Of a stretch of DNA of 64,000 nt, positions 22,148-33,600 are shown piece by piece. Below the pieces are notes generated by a model. That model saw nothing but the letters and a program-made list of their open reading frames with translations, was not told the origin of the DNA and searched no databases. The translations under genes and the position numbers were made by a program. Position 1 is the first letter of the stretch. Each line of letters begins with the position of its first letter. This stretch comes from Mermis nigrescens (Eukaryota > Nematoda > Enoplea > Mermithida > Mermithidae): contig JAVLUZ010000142.1 of assembly GCA_036768485.1 (NCBI GenBank), positions 20,674,290 through 20,738,289 of the forward strand. Direction: 5' to 3'.

Positions 22148-22315
22148 ATGAATGGGCAGCGATCAAATTCTGGGGAGTCTTGGAGTCTGGGTAATGTAAA
22201 ATTGGCCAAAATCCTAAAATTATGCCGAAAATTTAATTATGGGGATCTACCGGATTCTCGGGGGGGGGGGTTAAACCCCTTCCCCCACGCACGCATGTGC
22301 TCATAATTGTTGGGC
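22148..22315 (+). repeat. GGGCAGCA/ATTCTGGGG-family repeat
   Basis: ATGGGCAGCGATCAAATTCTGG to CCCCCACGCACGCATGTGC, with the AAAATTGGCCAAAATCC block; a G-run of ten near 22260. Confidence 0.5.
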
Positions 22316-22529
22316 GTTGCGCTATATGGCTACATAATGGCAAATTTTAATTGTGTGAACTTGATTCAAGGAAAAATCAAGAGCACTGATACATAGGACA
22401 AAGCAAAAACATGACCAACCCAGAAATATAGTGAAGAAAATTGAAGAAAAATCGTTTAAAACGACTTTATAAAATTATGTACTTAGTACCTACTTAAGTG
22501 GGTAGGTATCTTTCATGATCGCCATAAGG

Positions 22530-22655
22530 CTAAACGGGTAGAACACCAAACAAATGATTGCCCAACGCATCTTTGTTCGTGGCGTGAAAATATTCATCCC
22601 ACAGTTTTTTGAAAAAAGAAAAATCGAATTTCGGAATCGGGCATCCTTTGGCATC
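22530..22655 (-). CDS. Calexcitin-like Ca2+-binding protein, last coding exon
   Basis: Reads leftward from acceptor TTATTACAG to TAG at 22530-22532; 41 residues, entered in phase 0. DAKGCPIPKFDFSFFKKLWD is followed by EYFHATNKDALGNHLFGVLP and a final Val. It aligns with the C-terminal quarter of squid calexcitin, which ends in a FARLWTEYFVS...GNHLFG pattern. This corresponds to the fourth, non-canonical EF-hand lobe; no full Ca2+ loop remains here, as usual for sarcoplasmic Ca2+-binding proteins. It closes the gene whose other exons lie at 25462-25559, 27128-27350, 29789-29841 and 30579-30660. Confidence 0.9.
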   Translation of the reverse strand, partial: DAKGCPIPKFDFSFFKKLWDEYFHATNKDALGNHLFGVLPV

Positions 22656-23164
22656 CTGTAATAATCAAAGCAATCAGCGCAGCCAATGAAAAGTAATGTA
22701 GCTAGAAATGGAGTTTACAGTCCGGCTCTTACAGCGATACAGATTGGCTGGTTACTCAAGCATGGACTTGTGTGAGAGTTTTAAACCCAGGGAATCCGAG
22801 GAAGACCCCAAAAATCGATAGGCTAACCCAAGAATTGAATTCTTGGCATGTGTTTTTGGGATTTTTGTTGGTTTTACACCATCTAAACCGCCAGGATTTG
22901 GCTACTGCCCCTGTAAACTTGTACTTCCGAGCAATTGGAATTCAAATTTGATTAAGATCGTGAGAAGGTTTAAGAATAGAAATTTATTACAGTCGAAATT
23001 AGAAGACATTTGTGCTTGAAATTGAATATAATCCAAAACTTCAAACATTATTTGATGACAAATTTGAGAAACCTTGAACATACAAGAAGGCACTTGAAAG
23101 TGTGTATCGTTCCCATCCCACAGTTCGTCCATGCTGTGCATCTATGTAGGAATAAATGTAATAG

Positions 23165-23375
23165 GTAAGGTAGTGCGATCCCCCACCCAAAGTCGGACGT
23201 CGACCATCCACCCCGAAGCCAGAAAATTTTTGACCCCCCTGATCTTTGAAAAAATCGAATTTTTGGCTGTTTTTAGGCGTTTTTTGGCTGTTTTTGACCA
23301 GAAATTGGAGGTCATTCAAACCCCCCTAAAAATGGCCGGGATCCCCCCCAAATTTCATGCCTTCACATGCATGTG
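23165..23375 (+). repeat. TTACATG-family repeat
   Basis: Family blocks ACCCAAAGTCGGACGTCG, GAAGCCAGAAAATTTTTGAC, TTTTTAGGCGTTTTTTGGC and TTCACATGCATG, inside calexcitin intron 4. The open frames on both strands are by-products. Confidence 0.6.
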
Positions 23376-23699
23376 TGTAGGGGTTCCTACTACGCATTCA
23401 ATTTACCTCAGCCATATATCGACTTAATGTACATATATACAAGGTGCCTCCATTCTGTAGCTACAGTAACTATGAGCATCTATGCTTTAAGCAAAGCCAA
23501 TTAAATATAACAATGTAATACTTGGTGGACTGTGTGCCAAATTTCTGGCCTTTTATTTACTGACCTGTAAGCAGCATCATTTGAAGGATTCGGTTTAACA
23601 GAAATGATCTTTAATTCAATTGTTAAAGCACATTTAAAAAGTTAGTATAAGAACAAAGTTGTTTTGGTAATAGCGAGGAAAAGCTTTCATTCCGTCAAA

Positions 23700-23900
23700 G
23701 GCTTACCTAATTGGGTTCGAGAGGAAAGGGCGGCTGACGTATATTTTTAAAATAATTTTTGGCATCATTGAGCGAGCATTCAGCTTGCACATATGTGTAT
23801 CTTTCCGTGACCACAAATGGCATTCTACCGCATTTATAACACCTTGTCGTAAGCACATATATAGCATGACCGGCCTGGGATGGGGTCAGCCAAGGAGCAT
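23700..23900 (-). other. Unexplained open stretch inside calexcitin intron 4
   Basis: The minus strand has a frame containing TTRCYKCGRMPFVVTERYTY and further protein-like residues, ending PFPLEPN then TAG. TAG overlaps an AG|GTAAGCC donor-like sequence at about 23703-23709. The sequence is not obviously part of the repeat families here. It could be a cryptic or alternative exon, a transposon fragment or chance; I do not recognise it. Confidence 0.15.
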
Positions 23901-24249
23901 TTTGAGGCAAAATGGCGCCAAAAACTGGTATAAATGTTAAAATCAAGTAAAAACTTATCAGCAGTTTTTGATCACTTTAAAACACTCCAACAGAAAAGTT
24001 GTGATTTTTATCAATTTTTGGCCTCCAATTCGCTTTATTCCCCAATTTTCCATTTTTTCATTCTTGGGCCCCTATTGGACATGAGGGACCCCCGAGAATC
24101 CGATAGAACATTCAGAATTTAAGTTTTGGCATGATTTTTTTTACTTTTCGCCAGTTTTACACCACCCGTACTCCCAGAATTCGACTGCGACTAATAGTTG
24201 CACAAGGTCAGGGTCGGCAGGGGGTAAACCTCAGAAATCCAAAACAGTA

Positions 24250-24620
24250 AATTTAACTTTCACGATTTTTTGTTGTTTAAATGACCAAAATGGTCAAAAT
24301 AGGCTATAAAACGTCTTTTCGTGGTTATATCGCATTTCAATAGCATTTTAAGTTCATTTTGACTGCATTATATTCCTTTTAACACTAACAATACAGAAAT
24401 CGATCAATTTTTGGCGCTTTTTTGAGTAAAAAGTACATAAATGTACTAATGTTGCGCGAAGCGCTGAAATTTGTTTGACATTTTAGCATAGTGCTTTTGA
24501 CTTCAAAAATGATGGGAAAAACGTTCCGTCAGCTCAAAATCGCCGGACAGTATGTACATACCTGCTGGTATCAGTGGAGGTTAATGCCCTCTCACCTCCA
24601 CTATGTGCAAGTATGCTGCG
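24250..24620 (+). repeat. AACGTTCC-family repeat
   Basis: Shares TTTTGACTGCATTATAT, AAAACGTTCCGTCAGCTCAA and CGCCGGACAGTATGTACATA with copies at about 40920-41218, 53218-53545 and, reversed, 61885-62130. It contains a degraded GGCGCGAAGCGCC (GCGCGAAGCGCTG). Confidence 0.6.
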
Positions 24621-25020
24621 ACTCATGTGCGGTTCCATCATAGCCTCAAACCCATCATATGCATATCTGCACCTCATACCTTTTTAACGCGTGTAAGACG
24701 TATCATGCGTTGCAATTGTTCAAAAATTTATGCTGCATAACTATACTTTGATGATGCTAAATTTAAAATATCAAAATTATCAAAAATTTTGTTATTTCCT
24801 CCACTCGGATGACGCCACTGAATCAAATTTCCTAGCATACTCATAGCCTGAAGCTTTCTTTACGAGAAATTGCAATTACTTCTTGATTTCTTGGATAAGT
24901 TTCTATGTACGTAAAAAGCAATTATAAATGAAGTTACAAGGAATAAAAAATAAGAGAAGATAAATTAAAATGCATTAAGAAAATAGTATTTTGCGCTTCC
25001 ATTGATGTTCTGACCATAAA

Positions 25021-25385
25021 TCTACAGCATGAGAATTCAAAGGGGGAGGGGTTGTCAGACCCAAAAAATTTTCAGAAAGTGTCTTATTTGGCCTAAAAAC
25101 GTCGGATAGACGTCAAAACCAATGTTTTTAGACGTTCCGGACAGTGCTCCTTTTTCTAGAACATAAAAACATTAAAATAAATTGAAAAAATCGAATAATT
25201 GAACAAAGTATGGTCAAAAGATGTGAATAAGGCGCAAAGCGATGAAAATTTAAAATTTTTGAGCCAAAAATGAGCTAAAAACGCTTAAAAAGGCACACTT
25301 TTTACAATTTTTCCAAAAAATCGACAATTCTTTGGGGGGAGGGGTCAGCAGACATTCTGTGGGGGTCAAACCCCCAAGAACACGT
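25021..25385 (+). repeat. CATGGGAATTCTGGGG-family repeat (left of calexcitin exon)
   Basis: Begins ACAGCATGAGAATTC and ends CCCCCAAGAACACGTATGG, with a degraded GGCGCAAAGCGATG hairpin near 25231. Other copies: 25681-26077, 26070-26427, 39045-39425, 54475-54775 and 58985-59320. Confidence 0.55.
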
Positions 25386-25461
25386 ATGGTTCTGTCTGAC
25401 TATCTTTCATTGTCTTAAAACGCTTCAACAAATCCTGAATCTTAATACCAATTATGGTTAC

Positions 25462-25559
25462 CACAGAGAACTTCCTAAAAGCGTTTTCTGCGTCATGACT
25501 ATCTGCTCCATAGGTCTGCAAACCATCCGCGTATTCGGCTATGTCTAAGAATTTGTCGC
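25462..25559 (-). CDS. Calexcitin-like Ca2+-binding protein, fourth identified exon (third EF-hand)
   Basis: Acceptor TTTTCAG ends at 25560 and donor GTAACC starts at 25461. Two bases complete the Gly codon split across the previous intron, then 32 codons follow, exit phase 0. The protein reads (FDVS)GDKFLDIAEYADGLQTYG, then ADSHDAENAFRKFSV. FDVSGDKFLDIAEY is an EF-hand loop with Asp, Ser, Asp, a ninth-position Asp and Glu at 12; the usual Gly at position 6 is Lys. Squid calexcitin has DTSGDNIIDKHEY at the same place. The exon lies in a short unique island between two copies of one repeat family (25021-25385 and 25681-26077). Confidence 0.9.
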
Positions 25560-25680
25560 CTGAAAATCGTGAGTTGAAAATTAAAAAATGCTCTGATATT
25601 GAGGACAGTGAACTAAATGGCTGCCTCTCACTTACAAGTATGCTCTTACACTTGTAATTGTGTTTATCAAATAACACATG

Positions 25681-26427
25681 ACCATATGGGTTCTTGGGGG
25701 GAGGGTAGTTTGACTAATTGTGTTCTTGAGGGGGGTTTGTTCGACCTCCGGAAAATGCCTGCTGACTGATCCCCAGAATTGTCGATTTTGCCAGAAAAGC
25801 CGTAGAAAGTGTGCTTTTTAAATCGTTTTGAGCTATATTTTGGCTCAAAAGTGTCAAATCTTGCATGTACTCACCTTCTGACTATGTTTTGTTCACTTTA
25901 CTCAAATATTTCTGAATTTTTGTCCGAATTTTTGTATGTGTTTACGTTATAAAAAGAACGAGTTCCGTATAAAATGCCAAAAAAACAGTGTTTTTGGCGT
26001 AAACCCATTGGTTTTTAAGCGTTCTTAAAATTTCCTTGGGCTGACCCCTCAGAATTTCTAGGCGGTACATGCATGGGTTTGACCCTCCACCAGAATGGCG
26101 AATGGGAACTGACCTATAGAATTGACGATCTTTCGAAAAAATCGTAAAAAGTGTGCTATTTTAAGCATATATATTTTGCTAAATTTTGGCTTGAAAATGT
26201 AAAATTTCCGGCACTTCGGGCCATATACTAATTTTTTGATTATATTTTGTTCAATTTACTCAATTTTTTCGGAAGTTTTCGTTCAAATGTTCTAGGAAGA
26301 ACGAGCGCCGTTTGAAACGTCGATAAACACTGTTTTTGACGTGTGTCCGTGATTTTAAGACCAAATAAGGCACTTTTTAAAATTTTTCCGGGCTGACCGC
26401 CCAGAATTCCCATGCTGTACATGTACA
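25681..26427 (+). repeat. Two consecutive CATGGGAATTCTGGGG-family copies
   Basis: The first (25681-26077, opposite internal order) ends GGCGGTACATGCATGG. The second (about 26070-26427) begins there and ends CCCATGCTGTACATGTAC. Both carry CGTAAAAAGTGTGCT and GAACGAG(T/C)(T/G)CCGT blocks; the second has CCGGCACTTCGGGCC in place of the usual hairpin. Confidence 0.55.
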
Positions 26428-27127
26428 CATGCACACGACTTATTTTACATAAAACGCTTCTCGCACGCCGAAAAAATTTGACTCCTTTCTACACATCTAA
26501 CACAAATTTAAGCGATTCTGAGTGGTATAGAAGACCGAAACTATATATAAACAATAAATCTGGCGCGAAGTGCCCGAAAAATTTTGCGTTTCCTAGCTAA
26601 AAAGTACCATAAAAGCCTGTTTTAGCGGTGTTATTTTCATTTTTCCCTTTGGGGGCTTGCCTATGCATGTAGAAACGAACGAGAATGGGATCGGTTTATC
26701 GATTTTTAAAATTTATTTTCAGTTTCAATTTCCGTTGATTAAAGAGCCTGAGTAAATGAAGGCACGATTTCAATACTGGCGAAACCGATAATAATAGTAA
26801 TAAGCAGACACGCACATGGGGGCCTGGTCTACTAGACCCGGAGAACGGGAAAATGGGAAATTTTCTGGAGAAAATGAGGAAAAATGAAGGCCAAAAATGA
26901 ATGAAAATTGAAAATTTTTTTGAAAAGTGCATTAAATTGACCAGAATCTGTGCAATAACGTAGTTTTAACGCTATTTTAGCGCTTTTACTAGTTTTTTGA
27001 GCTCACTTTGACCCAAAAAAGCTTCACTTTTGACCCCCACCCCAGATCGACCATGCTGTGTGTTCATCTATGGTAATAAGCATGTAAACAAATATAGCAG
27101 AATAAAAAGATGAAAGGTCGGTCTTAC

Positions 27128-27350
27128 CTGAAACGTCGAACAATTTGAACATGCTTTCGCAATAGTCCATGAACCAAGAACCTGGCTTATTCGTATCGGC
27201 GGATCTGAGAAGCTGAATCCATTCATCAACCGAAACCTTGTGATCGTGATCTTTGTCAGCTAGTTTGATTAGACCCTCCCACAAGGCTTTCAGGGCACTC
27301 TTGGCATACGTCATTTGGGCAGAATCGGCGCCATAAATATCTCTCACTCT
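27128..27350 (-). CDS. Calexcitin-like Ca2+-binding protein, third identified exon (second EF-hand)
   Basis: Acceptor CGTTTGGCAG ends at 27351 and donor CAG|GTAAGAC starts at 27127. The exon holds 74 codons plus one base. Residues run RVRDIYGADSAQMTYAKSAL, then KALWEGLIKLADKDHDHKVS, then VDEWIQLLRS, and end FMDYCESMFKLFDVS. DKDHDHKVSVDE is a good Ca2+ loop (Asp at 1, 3 and 5, Glu at 12, though the usual Gly at 6 is His). LWEGL(x)KLAD matches calexcitin's LIWDGLRKYAD, and the second half gives the linker helix typical of the sarcoplasmic Ca2+-binding fold. The single leftover G joins the GC at 25559-25558. Confidence 0.92.
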
Positions 27351-27424
27351 CTGCCAAACGTACATACGTATGGGCGTTAGCGACTGACATGTAATAGGGG
27401 GACCCGATCAAAATTGATTGTCCT

Positions 27425-27558
27425 CATAAGTAGGCAGCACCAAAATTCTGCTTGGGTTGCAAGATATTTTAAAGGTATGAAATGGTCTTAACGATGGTGG
27501 TATGGCGAAAAACACCATTTTTCAACGTTTCTCATCAGCACTATCCATTGGCATGAAC
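27425..27558 (+). mobile_element. GTGGGC MITE, truncated copy
   Basis: Left two-thirds of the family (CATAAGTAGGCAGCACC to TATCCATTGGCATG), breaking off at about 27558. The right end is missing. It lies in calexcitin intron 2. Confidence 0.65.
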
Positions 27559-28739
27559 AAATCATCCCCCCAAACCCAGAAAATTTCACCGGTCAACAAA
27601 TTTCAACTTTTTTTTGCATCAGAAACAAAATTGACTGATTCCATATCAGATTTTTACGCTAACTCCAAATCTATTTTAAGAATTTTTGTCGCACGTCAAG
27701 TTTTTGAGATATTTGCATATTAAAATTTATGCAAATAATGATTCCTTTGTGTGTAAATATCAAATTGTGGAAGGCAAAGTGATCACGATAGGACAAATTC
27801 CAAAAAAATTGTTCTTACATGATTCCCTCCTAAATTCTTATTTGTTCCCGTAGCTTATATTACTCACTTCTGTAAAATAAAATACATAATTTGCATATTT
27901 CACACATTGTAAAGTATGGATCCTTGCCTGCCTGTAAGTAATTTTCAACACTTTCTTGATTAATTTTGTTGCACTGATTTCTAAATCTGTTTTTTGTTTT
28001 GTGCTAGCCCATTTATTTCTTACAAATAATTCAGAATTTATAAAAGACTTAGAAATTCTAAGGAAAAATTTTCAACGCAAATCGAACAGCATAAAAACTG
28101 TTAAAACAAAACAGTTCTCGACATCCAATTTATCAAACAATTATAATATACTTTGTCAGTATTAAAAGATGCGAATAAAGCAATGATTATGATTTTTCAT
28201 TTACATTGGAAACCTTTTCAAAAGTTCTAATGGTATAAAACTTTTCGAACCGCATATACTGTTTTGCAATATATTTTGAAACAGAAATTTAAAAAAAGTA
28301 GATTTTCTAGCGCGAAAGCGTAAGCAGACTTGTAATCAGCATAAAAAACTGTTATAGAGTTTCAATATTTTCTAGATGTAGAACGATTATGCTGGATATA
28401 TGCTTCAACTTTACACTACAATATATTTGCAAATTGAGTGTAATATTTATAAAATAAGAATGAAGTAAGCCGCACCAATGATATTTAAATCACTAGTAAG
28501 TCTGTATAAAAACAATTTTAGAGTTTAAACTCCTAAAAATCGTTGTGGCTCCTAGATTTTCATAATTAATATCAATGGGAGCTCTGATTAGCATAAATTT
28601 AATATACAAATATCTCAAAAAGTTGACGCGCTAGAAAAATTCTACGGCCAGATTCGGAATTAGCACAAAAAATCTGATTAAGAATTAATTGATTTTGTTT
28701 CCTGATGCAAAATTCTTAATGACTTTTGTTTTGGATCGA

Positions 28740-29205
28740 AAAATTAAAATTTTTGACGGTTTTTGGCCAAAAAGTGGAGGTCATTCCCGTTGAAAATCGC
28801 ATGGCCGGGAAACCCCCGCCCAAAATTTTAAGCCATTATATTTATAATTAGCGTGGATGACATTTGGAATACCGAGAACAACAGAATCCCAGGTACAGTG
28901 AACCAGACAGTAGGGATGCAATGGGTACCCGAACCCGAATACTCGGGTACCCGTGCAAAATTCAGGACCCGAACCCGAACAAACTGAACTCGACCACCCG
29001 AACCCGAATAAATTTATTTTGACTACCCGAACCCGAATGTTTTTTTACAATTTATTCGGGTTTATTCGGGCCAGAAATAGTCGTTTTCTGGGTTTTGAAA
29101 ATAGGATTTTAAGGTTTTACAGTAAAGTATAGCCCCGTCCAAACGACCCGTTCACCCTGTCCAACTTTTGACTCGGTGGCCGAAATGGGGTATGGCTATT
29201 GCCTA
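28740..29205 (+). repeat. Repeat fragments: TTACATG family, hAT TAGGGATG end, GC-rich host repeat
   Basis: 28740-28840 is a partial TTACATG-family copy. 28911-29065 starts TAGGGATGCAATGGGTACCC and holds an ACCCGAACCCGAA array, the same kind of end as at 50974. 29108-29205 is the GC-rich host repeat (CCCGTCCAAACGACCCG to ATTGCCTAGGTG). None codes for protein. Confidence 0.5.
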
Positions 29206-29788
29206 GGTGTAATCTGGAGAATAAATGAAACACAAGGAAGAAGAAAACGAAAATTTCAAATGTACAGGGGTGTGTGTTCCACCTAACTATCCAAAGTGTT
29301 ATGTCGAAATGAGCTAATCAATTATTGTTATTTTTTTAGAAATTTTTTAGGGTAAGTGTAATGAGTCTAATCGACAATCGACTGACAAAGTTTGACGTAA
29401 TTTTTTACGCTTTGTGTGGACTAGGCCATTTTTTACGAAACTGGCTTTTTACTTTTATCTATAAGGAAGCGATTTCTCATTATAACATGCATTAGCCTAT
29501 TCACCAAACAGTTTCGTTGAATCACGAGCTAATCTAATTTAATTTAATCACAAGTAAATTTACAAAATTTCTACAATTTACACCAAGAACCAACAAAAGC
29601 GACCAAACTTTGTCAGTCAGTTTCCTATTGAACTTTCCAATTATGCCCAAAAATAATTGGAAAATATTAATAAAGAATTAACTAACTTCTTTCCAAAAAC
29701 AGATTAGATAATAACGTGGAACGCCATGTAGATCATCACTTAAAGCGCAAGATAAATTATTAATAGTAGGAAAATTTCACAGTTTTAC

Positions 29789-29841
29789 CTTTATAATGAC
29801 GTAATAATCACCTTCATCGATATCACGACTGGCATTGTTGT
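29789..29841 (-). CDS. Calexcitin-like Ca2+-binding protein, second identified exon (first EF-hand loop)
   Basis: A 53-base exon between acceptor ATTTTCAG and donor AAG|GTAAAAC. Joined to the preceding G it reads D-NNASRDIDEGDYYVIIK. With the Phe of the previous exon this makes FDNNASRDIDEGDYY, an EF-hand loop with Asp at 1, Asn at 3, Ser at 5, Asp at 9 and Asp instead of Glu at 12. Asp-12 loops are known in sarcoplasmic Ca2+-binding proteins (squid calexcitin reads DCNHDGVIEWDDF here). The position-6 glycine is missing. Exit phase 0 leads into RVRDIYG of the next exon. Confidence 0.88.
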
Positions 29842-30578
29842 CTGAAAATAGACCCTTTGCAAAGCATCAATAGGGATAATAAAAATTGCAAATAAACGAT
29901 TACGAAATTATGAAATCCATAAAATGTAAAAATTATTGTCCGCATTCAAAAGGTCGTAACATATGCCCATAGGCAGGGCCTAAATTTAAGAAATTCTAAC
30001 ATGCTCAAGGTCGAAGAAGGGCCAAAAATTGAAGATAGGGAAAGGAACAACATTTTTTAAAATTTCTCGGCAAGCTCTATCTACCTTAAAAAGTTGTGGA
30101 AAACAAAAATATCTTCAAAAAACTCTAAGATCTAGTCTATTTTACAAAAGACGGGTTTGGCGGGATTCATATCTCTGAAGCCCCATGCCCATATGATCGT
30201 AATCCGGGTGTTATTACGTGCTTTTTTCGTAGTCTTAGAAAAGTTAATGGTCCCCGGTAGCGACATTTAGCCATTTTAAGCACGGTCCATAACGCAAAAG
30301 CATAAAAAATTAGCAAATACAAATTAGGATTATTTTCCAAAAAGAACATTGTATCTTAATGTTTAAAGATCGCACTTTTAAATACAGCATCAGTATTTGA
30401 TATATTAAGTTTACTACAAAGATTTGCAATTAATTCTCAAAATTTCCATTTTCTTGCTTAGTAAGCAGTTTTGAACAACGTACACAGAATACCATATCTT
30501 CTACCGCTCTACTAATTATACATCATTAAACCATATCTCTCTAATTCTCTTACAAATATTCCACAATGTACTACTTAC

Positions 30579-30660
30579 CGAATACCGTATTGAACATTTT
30601 TTCCCATTTGTACAAAATGAACGGATTTACGTCCGGAAACTTGGCTTGAAGTTCTTTAGA
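30579..30660 (-). CDS. Calexcitin-like Ca2+-binding protein, first identified exon (N-terminal helix)
   Basis: Acceptor AATTTTTCAG ends at 30661; donor TTCG|GTAAGTAG starts at 30578. The exon has 27 codons plus one G: SKELQAKFPDVNPFILYKWE then KMFNTVF. This is the helix before the first EF-hand (squid: SDFQRNKILRVFNTFYD). There is no ATG before it and it is entered in phase 0, so a short upstream exon with the start codon must exist; I could not place it with confidence. From here the product is 193 residues, about the length of calexcitin, so the missing part is only a few residues. Likely a cytosolic Ca2+ buffer or sensor. Confidence 0.88.
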
Positions 30661-30699
30661 CTGAAAAATTATAGTTAAAATTAATCCCGTTTGAATAAA

Positions 30700-33600
30700 T
30701 TCGACCATGTCGATGCCTCACATTTATATAAAGTACTAAATATTTAGAAAATTATCGGATAGAGCGCATAAATGCAAACAGGAAAAAGAAAAGTGGCTGA
30801 AGTTAATTCCGAGAAGAAAGAGAAAATTAGCTAGGTGAAGCAAAAAAATGAAACCGATGAGTCGGCACAAAAATCCGATAAAATTTTGACATTTTCCTTA
30901 TCATGGATATCACGCATGTCAAAAAACTTATTAGGACTGACACAAGAACTGAAAGATTTTTTCCAAAAACTGAAAGATTTTCACCATTTTGTTCAGTCTA
31001 GGAATTTTAATAATTATATATCAGTACAAAGACGACACTTAAGATACTTCTGCACGTAAAGAAAGAATTTCACAGAATATAAACAATGCCAAAATGCATC
31101 AGAAATAGTTAATTTCATCAAGATGAATTATTATGTAAAATTTCCAAAAAAATTGTTTAAAAAGTTCCGGGCATAGTGAGGCACGTCAACGCATGGTGAA
31201 TTGCCATGCTCAAATATGCACTAATTTTATAACCAATTTTATAGCAACTGAGGTTGACATTAAGAATGGGAGCTGAACTATGAACATATAAAGCTCAGAC
31301 AAAAAACATGAATAGGTTCATGATCTCGATTTTTTTCAAACGTTTCCGAATTTGTAGGATTTTAAATTTATAAATTTTGAGATTTCAATTTTACGTAGGT
31401 CGAACAAATAAAACCCAAAAATTTGAATGGGAATTTGAACACATCATTTTAAGCAAAATATAATAATTAACACTTTAGAATTGCGAAGAAAGGGTGAAAA
31501 ATTGAAAAAAAAATCGAAATGAAGCTTAGCCAATCATAAGAGTCTGCCCGTCTCGGAAAGGGCCGTTCAGGGATCCCAGGTACATGTAGCTCAATATTTG
31601 GTTGCCACGCTTTAGCTTAAATTCTTGGGAGACTCGTCTCGAACGTTCTGAATTGACTTAGAGATATTTGAGACCGCAGCAACTAAATTACAAACTCGAA
31701 GTTAATCGAGCTATATATAGGTCGTATTTTAGACTGAAAAAACTAAGTTCATTAATTTCTAACTTAAGCAACTGTTATGCATTTTGATTCAAAGGCAATT
31801 CAGGTTCAGTAAAAAAAGATTTTTTAGTCAGATTTTTGTTTTGCGACTGTTTTATTCAAGCTGGAGTAAATTTCCGAGATAAAATGGCAAAACATATCTT
31901 GTCATGCCATCCAAGGAAGTCATCGATGTGCGAACAAATTACATGAGTATGCGTGTAACTGAATTAATTTGATTTATTTATCCAACAAATAAGTTGTTCA
32001 TCAAATTTAAAAAGAACTATCAAAAGGGGCGCTCGCCGCCCGTTTTGCTTGATCAATCTTTTTTGCAAATAAATCGTTTCGCTTCCCATTTGCAAAAAAG
32101 CTAGATAAAACTGATGACCAACGCGCTACAGTTTTTCGATAACATAAACTATAAGTCTCATGACGAATATCAAAATATCTTTAATGAGCGCTGATCAAAA
32201 TTGATTAATCTTTCTAAGCTTGCCTCCACTCTAAAAATTAAATAAATTATTCTTATTTAAAAATCATTACGCTCGCAAAAATTTATAACGTCAGCGCCAT
32301 AATTTTGCAACGAATCATTCCATTTAGTTCAGTTTTCTAAACTTTTCAGCTTCATTTTCCTGCTATTTGACAATTAGAGGGCATTGTAAAGTGAACAGAG
32401 AATATATTTAAATTTGCCCGCAGTTTAAACAAACGCAAAAAATTCCACGTAAAATTAAACGGTACAAGTAGAGTTATCTGTAATCGTGCCAGTGTTCTCG
32501 AAAGCAGTGCAATTGCTGCTTTCATTTGATTTACACCGTGTTGCACGCACCTTGGTTTACATCAAGAGCATATATAATTTGATACTTTGGCATACTGCGA
32601 ACTCGCCCATTGATAAGTCATACATTTTTAGAACTTTCCGAAATTTTCTGTTAACCCGTTGTTTAGCCGTTTTAGGTACCAGTTCAGTTATTCTGAGTAG
32701 TCAATTCGGAATCAAAGGTCCGATAAACCACAGGGGCTAAATTTGGGAAGTAACAACCAAGTTGTGCTTCTGCAGAAAGACAAAAATCCAAAATTTTACG
32801 TTATGGATAACGTACTTGGGCTCATGTATTTCAAATAGCAACCCGTGAATTTTCTTCAAATTCTACAGTTAGGTCATTCGGGGCATTAACTATAAACAAG
32901 TAAAATTTAAATGAAATTTATAAGCTTCGATTTGAGTTATTAAGAAAAACGCAACGTTAAAAAGCGTTTTTCTTACGGTTTTTCGCCAGTTTACACTGCA
33001 ATGTAGAACGATTTACACCAGGCGACAGCGCATTAAAAGTTGGTCTAGGGTGGCATAAAAGACTTTCCCTGCGTCAACTACGATATATCAGCCGTTCGAG
33101 TCGCCAAAACATTTTATAAAAATACGTTGTTTCCGGGTTTCAGGAGCCTAGTCGAGCCATATTAACCGAAAATTCAGAATCAGGGGCCCGGAATACCCAT
33201 TGAGTCAAAATATAAAGATCACTCGATTCAATGGCAAAAACTCTTTTTTCGGACACATACACACAGACAACTCGAAATTAAGATTCTAGATATTTATGCA
33301 TGCTTAGTTAAGCTCATAGTGCAATTAAAACCGCATACCGCAGCCAATTCCTGATCAGGCATGTTCTAGTTTACATGTAACTTTAATCAAAAAACATAAA
33401 ACTCGATCTGTACTGAATTGCGGAGCTAATGACGAGCTATGAGTCTAAAGTTGTTTCGATAAAAATTGTTGCAAGAGAGGCAAAGTGATGGAATATCAAC
33501 AAGAAATTCGAGAAACAAATATTAAGCAGAATGTGACAGAGAAGTATAAGCGCCAATGAAAATACAGAGTTAAATTTGCCAATGATAAATATCCTTTTTA

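Noticed and set aside
32486..32740. 84-codon plus-strand frame with hydrophobic stretches
   Set aside because: No splice signals, no family motif and AT-rich codon use; considered chance in unique DNA.
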